The notes beneath the pieces were generated by a model. The model saw nothing but the letters and a program-made list of their open reading frames with translations. It had not been told where the DNA came from and made no database searches. Source: Blastomussa wellsi (taxonomy: Eukaryota > Cnidaria > Anthozoa > Scleractinia > Plerogyridae). Taken from it: a stretch of 64,000 nucleotides of DNA. Where the stretch lies: the NCBI GenBank assembly GCA_947652115.1, contig OX393573.1, forward strand, positions 9,198,980 to 9,262,979, written 5' to 3'. The position numbers and the translations under genes were made by a program. Below, piece by piece: positions 50,441 through 62,469 of this stretch (the first letter of the stretch is position 1; the number at the start of each line of letters is the position of its first letter).

Positions 50441-51192
50441 TATATGGGACCTTCCATATTTGGAAGGCCATGTGTGTCTGAGGGAAGTTGTGATTTCAAA
50501 GAAAGTGAGTGGATTAAAACAGTCAAAGAATTGTCCTTACAGTCGACTTGTTCAATTGCAAGCTCTGCTGAGCAAGAGCTAGATGATGTTCAAAGATTGT
50601 GGGATCTGGAGACACTGGTGATTAGAGAGATTACCAACCAGGTTCATGAGTCATTTGAGAATATCATCTCATTCAATGGGACCAGGTACTCAGTTTGTTT
50701 ACTTTGGAACGAAGGACACCCAGAAAGTTCTACCCTCTAACTATGAAACCAGTCTGTATCATTGATATGTGAAGACTGGAGAAGAATCCTGAGATTCTCA
50801 AAGGGTATGGGAACATCATAGAAGAGCAGCTACAAGCTGGAGTGATAGAAAAGGTAGCAGAGTTGGAAAAAGCCCCAAGGTTCATTACTTGCTTCACCAA
50901 GCAGTTGTTCAAAAAGAGTCGGCTCCAACCAAGGTAACAGTGGTATATGAAGCTTCCTCAAAAGAAAGTAAGAGTGTCGCATGTTTGAATGATTGTTTGC
51001 ATGTGGCATCCTCTCTGACCCCCTTGCTTTACAACATTTTGGTTCAATTCAGGGAAAATAGAGTGGTTCTGGCAGGGGATATTGAAAAGGCCTTTTTAAA
51101 TGTGGAAGTTGACACAGAGGATAGATATTGTCTGCGCTTCTTGTGGGTGGAGAAAATGCCCGATTTGTCCCAAGTTGTTGTCTACAGGTTTT

Positions 51193-51194
51193 AG

Positions 51195-51239
<45 letters not shown>

Positions 51240-51336
51240 GTATCCGACGAAGGGCTAACGCTCGAAACGTCAGCTCTTGAATCTCTTTACGGTGGCCAAT
51301 TGACATTATCAACCCAGTTGATAAAACCAAATTATA
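51193..51336 (+). mobile_element. 144-bp insertion with hammerhead-like core (Penelope-type pLTR fragment?)
   Basis: Flanked by the 15-bp duplication TTGTCTACAGGTTTT (51178-51192 and 51337-51351). Inside, TCCGACGA, AGGGCTAACGCTC hairpin, GAAA and CGTC (51243-51271) line up with a hammerhead ribozyme core (CUGANGA, stem II, GAAA, GUC), with C in place of U at the fourth core position. Similar motifs are known in Penelope-like retroelements. The tail reads AACCCAGTTGATAAAACCAA. Confidence 0.55.
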
Positions 51337-51709
51337 TTGTCTACAGGTTTTGTAGGGTTGTGTTTGGACTGAATGCATCACCCCTCTATTGAATTCTACA
51401 CTTCGACATCATATAACCCAAGGTTTGTAGCGAAGTTGCTGGATTTGTTTTATGTTGCTGATTTTGTTGATGGTGGAGCGACAACACAGGAATGTATGGA
51501 TTTGTACTTCAAAGGAGGCCGAAGGAGGTTTCAAACTCAGGCAATGGCTGACAAATGATTTACAGGTAAGGGCCAAAATGGCAATTGAAACCCAGATTGG
51601 AGAGAAACAAGGGTTGGTGACAGAGGAAGACATTAGTTACGCTAAGTCTTCTTTGGGCATGAAGTTGGGAAGCAAGGTCTCCACATTCGTTTGAAAATTA
51701 ACACAACAC

Positions 51710-52810
51710 TTTGTTGGGTTCCCCCAAGAGAAGAACCAAACTTAGTCATATCTCTTTAAGAAGACCGCAAAGTTAAGGTTATCTTTTTTAATCACAAAGA
51801 TCTAAAGCTGTGTGAAAACTTTTAACCTTATTTTGGGTTTGAACAAATGAAGCCTTATGAAAATCGAAAATGCTCATTTCTTGCGAGCTTGAGTACGCAT
51901 TTCAGATCAGTTTTCAATCACGGAACGTGATAAAACCTACAACTAATGCAATCTTTAGTAGCTCTTTGTTTGTTGTTGAATATAATTCTACAACCATGTA
52001 GCATAATCAATAATTATGGTAGTAACAATATTAAATACGGCGTTCATTTTAGTAACTATAAAATTAGTTACTCTCAGTGCTAGCAACTGTATTTCACTCT
52101 GTGGTGTAGCTGGAATTTGGTAGACATTATTGCCATTTTCTGTAGTTGATAATTAAGTCTATTTACCGGAATAAACAGTGTGTACAAGTTAATGAACTGG
52201 CAATAAACAAAAGAACTCGTACATACCAACTGTAGGGCATGAGAATATTCACACATTTCCGCGCAATTCCCACGAGCTTACCTTCTGCCGTTTCTTTTCC
52301 TTCATGTGGAGACTTCTTTGCAATTCATTATCTGTTGTTTGCTCTCCCCTTTTCCAAATGCTTGGCAAAGAGCCCGGTTTGATTTGCATGCAGCACGATT
52401 CCTGCTGCTCCATTTGAACCATTGTTTCAGCTGTGGACAATGCAATGACTTCACTCCCCGCGATCGAAAAGATGAAAGAAAGAGAACGTCAGTGCAGGCG
52501 AAATCGAATGAGAAATGAGCCATGTGTTGTTGGCCTGGCTGGGGCTGCGACTTGAGAAAATGATGTAACCTATGAACCCGACCTCTGTTGCTATTGGAAG
52601 CCCAATACCATTGGTAACCAGGCCATAGAACATGGCGGTTTAATGGCGGACGAGAATATATGGAGTTTAAGCGCGAAAAAATCCCACTTTCCTTCATCAC
52701 ATGACAATATACTTTGGGGAAAACGTTCTGCAGGATGTTTACTACCAATCAAGCTAAAATGAAAGGTATTCGAAAATTACATCGTAGTAGCACTTTAAAG
52801 CAGAATGTAA
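51710..52810. other. Unassigned stretch inside BEL/Pao relic
   Basis: Separates RT and integrase parts of the relic. I recognise no coding segment or terminal repeats. Confidence 0.4.
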
Positions 52811-54164
52811 TGTGGTGACAAGGTCCTGCTTGGCTAACAGGCTTGGAAGAGAGTTGGCCTTCAAAGGGATCAGTGTCACCCACCACTAATAGTCGAGAAG
52901 AAGAGAGGGCAACCAGCATCCATGTGGCCTCAACTGATAGACAAAGTCATTGAAATTGACAAGTACAGTTGCATAAGGATGGTTTTGAGAGTGACAGCTT
53001 GGCTTAAATGGTTTTGCTTCAATGTGGCCAAGAAGACAAAGTCAGAGTGGAAGCATGGTCCACTATCTGTGCAAGAGCTGACTGAGGCAGAGACTGGCTG
53101 GATTGTGTCGGATAATGCAAGCATGTTCAAAGGAGTGGAGAAAGAGATACACACACTTTTCCAACATCCTGAGGTGAGAGCAGAACTAGAAAACAAGGAA
53201 TTGAGTGGCGTTTCAAGACTTTCCTTTGACAAGATGCTGACAGTCCTGGTTGAGGTTGAAGGCACCCTTAATTCAAGGCCCCTGACTTACGATGATAACA
53301 ACCCATCAGAGGAGGTTCTTACTCCATCCCATTTGATTCATGGAAGAAGGATTCAGTCATTGCCAGAGGCACTAGAGTCAGAAGAAGAGTTTGGATAAGG
53401 CAGTGCAACATACAACAGGGGCACAATTACCTGACTAAGAACCTGCAACATTAATGTTTTGGAAGAGGTGGCAACGGGAATATTTAACTGTCTTACGAGA
53501 GAGTCACGAAAACAAAACTGCTGGAAAGGAAAGGAAAGGAAAATCGCCCATGGAGTAAAGGGAGGCCTCTGGAAGATGTGAGTGACAGAGGGGTTGATTT
53601 GTGGACGAGACAAAGAGGTAAGAGTGGCACATGTGAGGGTAATCACCAAGGAGAGGGATGTCACATAACTAGGCCAGTTCATGATGGGCCAAATGCAGGT
53701 AAGAGACACGACAGAAATCAAGTGCAATCAGCAGATTTGCAAAAGAGCAGTTGGCTTTGCAGAGTGGCAGCTTTGGATACTGCCAGAAGGATAAGTCACC
53801 TGACCTATCAGGAAAATGACTGACCTTGTGACTGTATTCTTGACTCATATGAGTCAAGAGGGGGGAGGGTATCCGAAAGCCGTAGTTGGCATTATGCATT
53901 GTGTTACACATAGTGTCTGGTCACATGTATAGCTTCAAGTTGATTGACAGATGCGTCATGTACTTGAGGGTGAGAATGCGCTAGATTTTGATTGTTGAAT
54001 GTGAGATAAAGTGAGAGCGTTTCGAAAAGATTGTTTTCCTCGATAGTTCAAGATTGTACTAAGATTGAAGGTATACATTCCTCAGAAGGAAGGAAATATA
54101 GATTGTGAAGTACTAAGATGTGTGGATTTCTATCAGTATCTTTTTATGCATTGGTTAGCCATTT

Positions 54165-54945
54165 TCTGGGCTGCTTTTGGTTCAAGAATTGCCAAGATAG
54201 CATCAATGAGATGGAGTAGCCAAGGGTCAGTAAGGGAAATTTTCCTCCTAGCTTTTGACGGAAATTTCTTAACATTTTTGTGCATATTTCAAGCGCCATT
54301 AACCCAATCAATATCATCTGGGTATCATTGGAAAGCTCTCTCCCTCCTACAGAACTGGAGTAAAAGGGATTCTTATTTTGGTCAAAGCTGATGATGTCAG
54401 AAGCAGAACTAAGGCCAACGGTATTTGTTTCAACCTGGTGAGGTGAAAGGCGGTGCTAAGTGTGTTTTGTTTTGCCTAGAGCATATTCAGATTTCACAGA
54501 TAGCGCACAGGGACGGTACCATTAACCCACTGACTCCTGGATAATTTTTCAAAAACGCATTTTTAGACATTTTGAACATTTTCTGGTTAGCTGTAGGCTA
54601 AATCTGCTCCAAATCTCTCCAAAAATAATGCATTTGCAAAATAAAGACATGCCATGTTTTTCACTAGACTCGCATTTAACGACAAGAAAGTGACCCACCT
54701 CCTTAGGCTTTTCATTTTCTTTCTCTTTTTTTGCTTTTCCTTTCTCCTTCTTTCGTATCTTTCGGTTCAAGAATTTCCAAGATTTCATCAATGATACTTA
54801 ACACAGAGTAGCCAAGTGTGAGTGAGGGAAACTTTCCTTCTTGTTTTTGATGAAAATTTCTAAGCGTTTCCGTGCATATTTCAAGGCCATTAACCCAATC
54901 AATATGGTCTGGGAATAATTGAAAAGCTCTTTCTAGTGGTATCGT
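54165..54945 (+). repeat. Direct repeat pair (~190 bp, 590 bp apart)
   Basis: 54165-54355 and 54755-54945 share long matches, e.g. GGTTCAAGAATT-CCAAGAT, GAGTAGCCAAG, TGCATATTTCAAG-GCCATTAACCCAATCAATAT. Diverged copies of one dispersed repeat family. Confidence 0.75.
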
Positions 54946-55359
54946 CACAACTGCCTATTCTTCTCTTGGTAGCTGCTTATTACAAATATTATTGAAACCC
55001 CTGCTTTTATAGAACAAAATTATTTGCAGCCCTGAATGTCTCAATCGGCATTTTAAGAACCAGTATGGCTATGAAGCTTTCTGGTTAATCGTCATCTTTA
55101 TTTGTTGTCCGTTTATGCAACTCATGAACCGATATGTGTGTGTAGCAGTGATCTTTACAGTTATGCTTAAATTCCTTATTGTATTTCCCATTTAACCTCA
55201 AAGTTGCCATCCAAATTATTTTTTTTATTTATTTTGCATATTAATATGGATATTTTTGGCAACACAATCACGTTCTTGACTGCCTTCCCTACCCACTTTA
55301 TACATAGATCAAAATTACAGTACAGAGAATATGAAAACTGATGAATAAATGTCACTCAC
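54946..55359. other. Intron, nothing recognised
   Basis: A/T-rich with no coding signal. Confidence 0.5.
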
Positions 55360-55459
55360 TGGTAATGTTTTCTTGTAGTTGAGGTTCTTGACACAATTTC
55401 TGGCTTGATGAAGGGCATGGTAATCATTGTCAGCATAATAATCTGTGACACCTGATGTT
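55360..55459 (-). CDS. MCCC2: MCCC2 exon TSGVTDYYA...
   Basis: Translates to [20 protein letters not shown] then [13 protein letters not shown]. Acceptor TTTTTTGTAG, donor CCA/GTGAGT. Takes two bases from the exon at 56974-57038. Confidence 0.95.
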
Positions 55460-56973
55460 CTACAAAAAAAATCAAGTAGCAAAAGGTATTAAATAGTGGC
55501 CATACATTAATCATTGTTATGACAGTTATTGTCAGTATCAATTGGCCTCAACCAATATCTAGCTAGGAAAGAATAATAATAGTTACTGTAGCAAGAGATA
55601 TGTAGCCATATCAAACATTCTTAACATAATGAAAAGTTGGCCTCAGCCAATAAATGGAACCTCCTTCTAATGTAGACCTTGAAATTAATACCCAAATTGA
55701 ATATCATCTAACTGGAAAACTCTATCCACTTTCCTCGATCCTGCATCAGCTAATCAGAGGCCAGCTGCTGTCTTTACTCTTGCATAACAGTACCCAAAAT
55801 ATTAGACAAATGCAGCCCTTAATCTGCAAAGACTTTTTGAGTTTTGTCAGTGACCAGTCCCATATTCTTACTCGTCCCAATCATCAGTAGGTCCTCGAAA
55901 TGCTTACAGTTTGAATGCTGCATATAGATAAAATCCCAGACATGAAAGACATCTGTTTCAAGTTCTATGATTAGAAAACATTCACAATTCATAATTACAG
56001 GAAAACCAACATTGCACGCAAGCAGCCGTGGTTTCACGTTCCATTAACTGCATTGTACTTAAGTTGGTGAATGTTTGCTTAATGTCACTGTTCCACGTAT
56101 TTACTATACATAACACAATATCAGGTAATGCAATAATAAAAACAGCAGCCGGCTGCCCCCAATGGGACTGCAGCTGGAAGGCCAATGACCCTTAATGCTG
56201 TAGCAAGACTGGCACTGGAAGCGACGGCACTCAGACCACTCGAACACCCAGCCAGCCAGTTAACAAGCGTTTTCACTCATTTATATCTTTTGGAACGAGC
56301 TGATAGTGAACGACCTCTTGAGACAATGTGGCAGTAATAATATTTTGTTCACCTTTCCAAGACGGAAGTCCCAGGGCAAAACTGGATAGAGACTTTGTGT
56401 TTTGCCCTTGGGTGGGGCACTCAGCAACACATTTGCTGAAGACATTGTGTGTACATGTATATTAATAATGTAATTTATTTCTAAAGCAAAAGAAAGTGGA
56501 AAGCCATTCAAGTCAAAAAGTTCGCCATTTTCATGTTTCACCAAAATGTTCAAACTTGACAGATATTTGTCTGTTGATGTGTCACGCACGACATGTTGCG
56601 GCATTTACCACAAATTATAGAATGAGCATGAAAGAAGCCGCATATACCGGTAATTTGGCTTTGGAATTGGCTGGTCAAATTAAACAGTGCGGTTGTTTTG
56701 TGGCATGGCAACAGTTAATAACATATTTCAATAGAATTACATTTTTTACCAACTATTTCCATAAAACATCAACCTCTTAAATCAACAGAGTGATACCTGT
56801 AACTCTGGTAGTGCAAAAAAACATAAGCAAAATTGATGTCAGTAGAATTTATCTTTTGAAAAGTTATTTTTTCTCAAAAAATACTGTACCAATAATTGAA
56901 TCACAAAAATTGATTATAATGTCTTGTCTTGTCTTCATATACTTTACATCATTGGTGAGATTACAGAACTCAC
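55460..56973. other. Intron, nothing recognised
   Basis: Several short open frames, none with recognisable content. Confidence 0.5.
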
Positions 56974-57038
56974 TTGCAATGTAAATCAGCACCACCCAAT
57001 TCCTCAGCAGTTACCTCTTCACCAGTAGCAGCTTTTAC
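56974..57038 (-). CDS. MCCC2: MCCC2 exon VKAATGEEV...
   Basis: Translates to [20 protein letters not shown] then C and part of a Lys codon. Acceptor CTTCCAG, donor AA/GTGAGT. The GADLH block is diagnostic of the carboxyltransferase N-lobe. Confidence 0.95.
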
Positions 57039-57154
57039 CTGGAAGCACATGCAGAGAAAACTCACACTCAGTAGGAGACATGTAAAATGAGGTCAAGAGT
57101 ATTGTCATCACACTCATGCCAATGTACCGAGGTGTCTTGCCTCAGCAATCCACT

Positions 57155-57405
57155 ATAGGGACCTTCAGACCGGAGTATGTGTACAAAATCGAGTACGAGT
57201 ATGACTTTCGAATTTCAATCCAGGTACTGTCCCAGAAGCCTCACTCTTCCCAGTTGCTAACCAGTTGAAAAGGAGACTGTCGGGGGAAGATTGCTGTAAA
57301 ATGTGAAAGGATAGGCACAAGAACTTAGTTTGAAAAGTCATACTCGTACTCAATCGCTTATAATCGCGTAAAGTCATACTCGTACTCCAATCTGAAGGTC
57401 CTGTA
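57155..57405. mobile_element. MITE with AGGGACCTTCAGA termini, TA target
   Basis: Left AGGGACCTTCAGACCGGAGT, right inverted copy ending CTCCAATCTGAAGGTCCT; TA on both sides. A partial second copy of the right half (AGAACTTAGTTTGAAAAGTC ... GAAGGTCCCGTATATTGTGG) follows in direct orientation at about 57,430-57,517. Confidence 0.6.
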
Positions 57406-57986
57406 TATTGTGGCTGCTACAGTCATTTGAAAGGATAGGCACCAGAACTTAGTTTGAAAAGTCATACTCATACTCCAATCTGAAGGTCCCGTATATTGTG
57501 GCCGCTACAGTCATTTGCCCTTAATTGGTACTTCCCAAACACAACCGAAGCTAAGATACAAAGATATCACTAAAAAGAATTTATGCTATTTCCAGTTTAT
57601 TCAACATAATTATTTAGTAACCTGTGTACTAAGTGTGAGTGACTTTCAAGCAAAACATGTGTGACTCCATGTTCTGAACCTGACAGCAAGGTCCAAATTA
57701 AGAGGAAAACACCCCAGAGCAGATCATGAATGGACATATAACCAACAAAATGATACCGTTTAGTGAGAAAACTGAGCTACTTCTAGAATAAACAACAACA
57801 ATAACAAAATCAACTTATCTTCCTAACTATGACTCACTGCTGGGAATTTGAGAGAATTTGTGAAAGCTATGCCTAAAAGTCTCAAATTCTCCTAACCACC
57901 CTCACTTTTAGATGAGGCCATGTTAACACAGAAAAAGCACTTCATTTCTTGAGTGTCTTTAATATTTTACGAAGCCTCATACTTAC

Positions 57987-58100
57987 TAAAGGTGGTCCTG
58001 CAAGAAAAATAGTCCCTTGTTGTTTGACAATGATACTTTCATCAGCCATGGCTGGCACATAAGCCCCTCCAGCAGTACAAGAACCAAGGACTACTGCTAT
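57987..58100 (-). CDS. MCCC2: MCCC2 exon [16 protein letters not shown]
   Basis: Exactly 38 codons: [20 protein letters not shown] then [18 protein letters not shown]. Acceptor TTCTCAG, donor TTA/GTAAGT. Contains the glycine-rich oxyanion-hole region of the N-lobe. Confidence 0.96.
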
Positions 58101-59345
58101 CTGAGAATCGACATAAATTTCATTACAAGGTTTACCGGTATACTCCTTGCAGTAGCAATTAATTAACTGAGTGTAGTTTCAACATTGCTCAATTCTGTGT
58201 TAGTTTAGCAGGGCTCCAGTGGCCCAAGAGGCTGATGAGGAGCCCCACAACAATAGAGATCAGAAAACCAAGCACGCAAGAGATAGGGGAACCATGCAGT
58301 TCATTTTTTTATGGTCAAGATGGCTAGTGGCATCATTTTCAGGCATGTGTGCCCTATGTATGATGAAGTCGCACAACATGGCTGCTATACTCCAAAAATA
58401 GGTCAGCCAGCTTGTTATCATCAAGGTTAATGAAATCTTACATCCTCAATATGGTCACCCTCAGCAGAATTCCTGCGATTGGAGTTGAAAATAAATTCTG
58501 ATAGGCATTTTGGTGTGCACAAGTTTCATGTTTACTGGCACTGGTGATCACAACAAATGGCATATAATCATGCCTTGAACTGTAAGTCAATTAGGCCAAA
58601 TTATTCTGTTTTATCTTTGCTAATTTAAATATGTATCAATTTATTTGGCAATGAAATGTGACGACTGCTCTGTTTTTTGTATGATATAATTATATTAACT
58701 GATCACTGGCATGTGTTTTTGAAAATTTCATCTTTGTTGCTGTTGTCATGACCATTTGGATCAATTACCAACAATATCACAGTTAAATGTGATGCTCAGA
58801 TTAGCTCTTCTGACCTCCGCAAACTCGAGACGATCTCAATGAAGATACAAAAATCACAACTGCAGGTCACTGGATGTTTATCCGAAGTTTTTTCTGATTA
58901 AGTTTGATTCTGAGCAAACGTTGTATGTTGGGTATTAAGCCACCTTAAATGAAAGCTACACCATTAATGTCTGGAAAAATGCTTTTGATGTTTTCAATAT
59001 GAAACAAAAATATTGTTGAAAAGTTAATTTCAGGCCCTGAGTGGACATTGCATAGTGTTTTTCACTCAATTTCCAAGCATTTTTGTATGGCATTGATTGA
59101 CTCAGGCTTGGGTATCATTACAAAACAGAGGTTGAGTGTAAGAGATACTTGATGTATTTTGGGTTAATGGGTTAATAAGCCATTCAGTCATTCACTTTCA
59201 GATTGGTGGCCTAACCAATTTAACAGCCATACTTTTAACCCATTTCACAGCACCTTTTTGCATGGGAGATCAGAAAGGTTACAGTTGATACTGTCATATC
59301 ATCTGAAAGCAGCTATGTTTTCAAAATTTCAATTTTAATAGGTAC
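58101..59345. other. Intron, nothing recognised
   Basis: A/T-rich; no coding signal recognised. Confidence 0.5.
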
Positions 59346-59458
59346 CTGAGTGATTCCTTTGGAAGACATGGTTGCTTGATTATAGAATATTCTTCCAAAA
59401 TGGAGTTTATCTGGAAAGACTTCAGCCTGCCTGGGAAGATTAGCTCCACCAGAGTCAA
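59346..59458 (-). CDS. MCCC2: MCCC2 exon [10 protein letters not shown] (first visible)
   Basis: Translates to [20 protein letters not shown] then [17 protein letters not shown], with two bases of the preceding codon. Acceptor TTGATTCAG, donor CAG/GTACCT. Earlier exons were not found up to 64 kb and presumably lie beyond the window. Confidence 0.95.
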
Positions 59459-59888
59459 CTGAATCAAACAAGAGAGAATTGTGTCTATTAAGTCAAATAT
59501 ACTTAATATTTAAATCCAATTGAAATCCAAGTAGGGAGTTGAAATCCTCATTGGCTATTAGAGTACTCAATAGTAAAACTACAGCAATAGAATATAAGTG
59601 AAGAGCTGGATTATTTGCTTCAATACATTTAATTACTACTCAGAGTTTCATGTTGGCAACTGCCAGAAAAAAATGGTTTCAATCAAAGAAATAAGAAAAA
59701 TCAAAGCAATATACATAGGTTTGCCAAGTGGTACGTCAAGCAGGATGTTATACAAAAAAGTCATGGAGCTGATGCTATAGCTAATTAAGTGATGGCATTT
59801 TTCAGTATAAATTTCTTTTAATGTCTATAGCACGATATTAACTCATTTCTGTTGTTTAGAATTGGCATTTTAGGGTTACATAAGTACT

Positions 59889-60013
59889 AGTAATCACATG
59901 ATTTTTCTCATGTAATTTGGAATAAATGAGCATGAATTAATTTTTTCAAAGGCAAAATTTATGAGGCAGTGCTGATTTATTCCAAATTGCATGAGAAAAA
60001 TCATGTGATTACT
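59889..60013. repeat. 125-bp hairpin (44-nt arms)
   Basis: AGTAATCACATGATTTTTCT ... GAATAAATGAGCA and its inverted copy, separated by about 37 bp. Foldback MITE or palindromic repeat. Confidence 0.85.
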
Positions 60014-60399
60014 TGTTAATAATTTGCATACAATAATTTCTATCACACATTTTTTATTCCCTTTCGTGACATTACACGAGCCCTTCATACATCTACATCA
60101 TTGGTTAAAAACCTTGACATGTAACTAAAACAATTCTGCTTCGGACGATAGCTTAAAAGATCAAACATTTGTTGTACAGAAAGGGTTACAAAATGAAAGA
60201 CTGTACAAAACGTTCACAATGAAAAATATCAGCAAAATTGCAAAACTGAAATGAGATCCGAAAGTTACCTGTCTGTGAGTGCATACTGTTCACTTAAATG
60301 CATTCACTATGAGCATGTTTTTCGGTGGGTTTGACTTCAGGAGCTGAATTGCCATCTCCCATGTTGAAGATAAACTGGACAGTTGGTGAATGAGTTCAA

Positions 60400-61790
60400 G
60401 TTCACAGAACTCTACCTTTGGTCATTAGGGTCACAGATTGGCAATTGAATATTTGGTGGAACAAATGCATGAGGGAAATTAGGAGCAAAGCTGCCACCAC
60501 ACAAAGCAAAGTGAAATCCGTATTGAGTTTCCGTGGAAGCAGAAGGATTTGTTGTGCTTGCGGAACTGCTTATATTACTTGTGTAGAGCTTTTCAGCTGT
60601 GTTGCTTGACCACCACATTTGTTGTTGGATCCAACCTAGCACTTATGGCATGGGATAGCTGTTGTTGCTCAACCTCATCAGATTCATTGCAGTAATCGAG
60701 GGACTTTTCATTTCAGTGGACTGTAACTTTGACAAAGGAGCTTCGTTTTAGACCTGCTGCTTTCAACTTCTTGACAACGGTCTTTCTGGTGCTGTGGTTT
60801 GCAAACTTTTTGGTGGAATTTTCCTGTGTTGAACCTACAATAATGGTCTTCATCATCTCATTAATTTTGTTCTCTCCCATAGGTTGTTTCTTGAACCAAA
60901 CTTGGGATGAGGGTTTTTCGATGCAAAAAAGATAAAGTGGTCTGGTGGCTTATAGTTCACAAGGGTGGCGCGAGACAAACTCTTTGAAGAGCTTAACAGT
61001 TCCTGGTTGTGAACATCTTTGGTACAAAAGTACGAGGTTTTGCTGGGAGCCCACGAATGCAACGTATTCTCCAGCGTTTTCATCGACGCCAAAGACGAAT
61101 TCCTACATTTGCATACTATGGTGCTCCTGGCCACCATGAAGCCCAAAATGCTGGGTCAACAGTCACCAAACCGTCTGGATAAGGACCCGAGCACTGTGGT
61201 TGCTGAGTCTTTTTTTTGCTCCCATAGCTCCGTTTCTTTGTCAGACTGGACCCTGGATGACTCGTTTTGTTTCTGAAAACTATCTGTCTCTTAGTATTGA
61301 ATGTTTGCATCCTTGTTCTTTCAAGTGGCGGTCGATAGCCTTGGCCATGACCCATAAACTGTCAGGCCCATACTCTTTCATGTCTTGGTTAAGTACGCTG
61401 ATGTAAAAGTGCTTGAGCAGGGTATTGAGCTCTCCTGGTTTGTATGAAACAATCTTTTCATTGTGGCCTTTTTCTTTCATCCAGGTCTACCATACTTGTA
61501 GTCAGTTGATAGTACTGTTTGTTGTGTTTTGGTTTTTGTGTTGTCTTTCAAGCGCTCGATTAAAACTGAGTTACAATCTCCAAACCTGTCCCCATCTATG
61601 GGGCACATGTCTGGCTTTCGGCAGTTAAATTTTTCATCACGATTTGTAGATTTGCTAATTACGGCTTTGTGACAGATACAATTATGTTGGTCATCTTGAA
61701 TAAAACAATTTAAAGCCCTATAATGGGATGCCCAGGTATGATGGAATGCGAATGCTTCAACCTCAATGGTTGACTCGTCTTTCTTCAACT
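60400..61790 (-). pseudogene. Crypton-type tyrosine recombinase (DUF3504/KIAA1958-like) relic
   Basis: On minus: EKIVSYKPGELNTLLKHFYI, SVLNQDMKEYGPDSLWVMAK and AIDRHLKEQGCKHSILRD (61480-61290), then SLSRATLVNYKPPDHFIFFA (about 60,950), and further a segment with NHSTRK (about 60,780), which fits the H-x-x-R catalytic box of tyrosine recombinases. These blocks are those of the DUF3504 family, related to Crypton transposons and to animal KIAA1958/ZMYM proteins. At least one stop and several frame changes. Dead fragment. Confidence 0.75.
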
Positions 61791-62469
61791 CTCAAGTCCA
61801 GCAGTGATAGGTGAAGGATGACAAGAGCAGGTTTGGTATAATTGGAAGCTCTTAGTCTGGATCCTGCACATTGACAGCCAATTTGTGATGGCCACCTTCC
61901 CGAGACCTGGGAATCCAGTCCCACCTTGGTGTCTGGCAGAGCAAGTGGACAAAGCAAGCAAACGGCTGAGCAAGTGGATGAAGAACAGCATCCTGCCCTC
62001 AATGGTTGACTCTGGCAGAAGAGAGCTTTGCCAGACGGACTGGCTGGAAGGTGCCACTCAACCTGTTTCTGAGTCAGAGGCAGTCTGTTGCAACTTCAAC
62101 AATAGAACTTGCCTGCATTCATGACTGGCCCATGAGAGCAACCCCCGATGTCAACTAAAAATGTCAAGAGACAATAGAGACCTTTAACACTCATAGTCAA
62201 ATTAACCTTAAGCACTCTTAGTCAAATCAATAAAATTACCCATACGCCATTTGACTTCATGGAAAAATGAGAGACATGTTGCTTAAGTTGAAATTATCGT
62301 AAGCTTCAAACAGCAAACGTCTAACCTCAGACTGCGGTTTACCATATCGTGTGCAAAACTCTGTGCTAAAAGTCTCTAAGGTCAAACCAAGCTCAGGGAG
62401 ATCCAGAACAACTGATGGCAGCAAAAAGTAAGTGAACTCCAATGGTTTTCAACACTCATGACCTTAGAA

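Larger units (their letters stand above)
50444..53870 (+). pseudogene. BEL/Pao retrotransposon pol relic
   Basis: Plus strand. 50444-51190: pre-RT and RT (DDVQRLWDLETLVI, then SVCLLWNEGHPESSTL, SKESKSVACLNDCLHVAS, VVLAGDIEKAFLNVEVDTED, LRFLWVEKMPD). 51350-51700: RT continuing (RFVAKLLDLFYVADFVDGGA, GGFKLRQWLTNDLQVRAK). 52810-53400: integrase region (KYSCIRMVLRVTAW, GPLSVQELTEAETGWIVSDN, EGTLNSRPLTYDDNNPSEEV, LTPSHLIHGRR). A polypurine tract (GAGGGGGGAGGG) at 53858-53869 probably marks the 3' LTR border. Many frame breaks, a short insertion at 51193-51336 and about 1.1 kb of foreign or diverged sequence at 51,710-52,810. Confidence 0.85.
8994..59458 (-). other. MCCC2: MCCC2 gene span: methylcrotonoyl-CoA carboxylase beta subunit (10 exons visible)
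   Basis: Mitochondrial biotin-dependent carboxylase, carboxyltransferase (beta) subunit, which acts with the alpha subunit MCCC1 to carboxylate 3-methylcrotonyl-CoA in leucine breakdown. Ten minus-strand exons were identified by translating conserved blocks ([31 protein letters not shown]-type joins, [54 protein letters not shown]). Every intron begins GT and ends AG and every phase matches, giving 1,063 coding bases without a stop. Exons for the first roughly 170 residues and the last roughly 40 residues were not found by eye. Introns are large and packed with mobile elements; the longest (10,726-36,302) holds the Polinton. All this suggests a working gene that tolerates very large introns. 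Confidence 0.93.

Noticed and set aside
52302..52748. 148-codon minus-strand frame as a host gene
   Set aside because: No recognisable domain, and it lies within a mobile-element relic on the strand opposite to it.
54712..54948. Lys/Glu-rich minus-strand frame
   Set aside because: Part of a diverged direct repeat; the charged tail comes from a CTTTT-rich tract.
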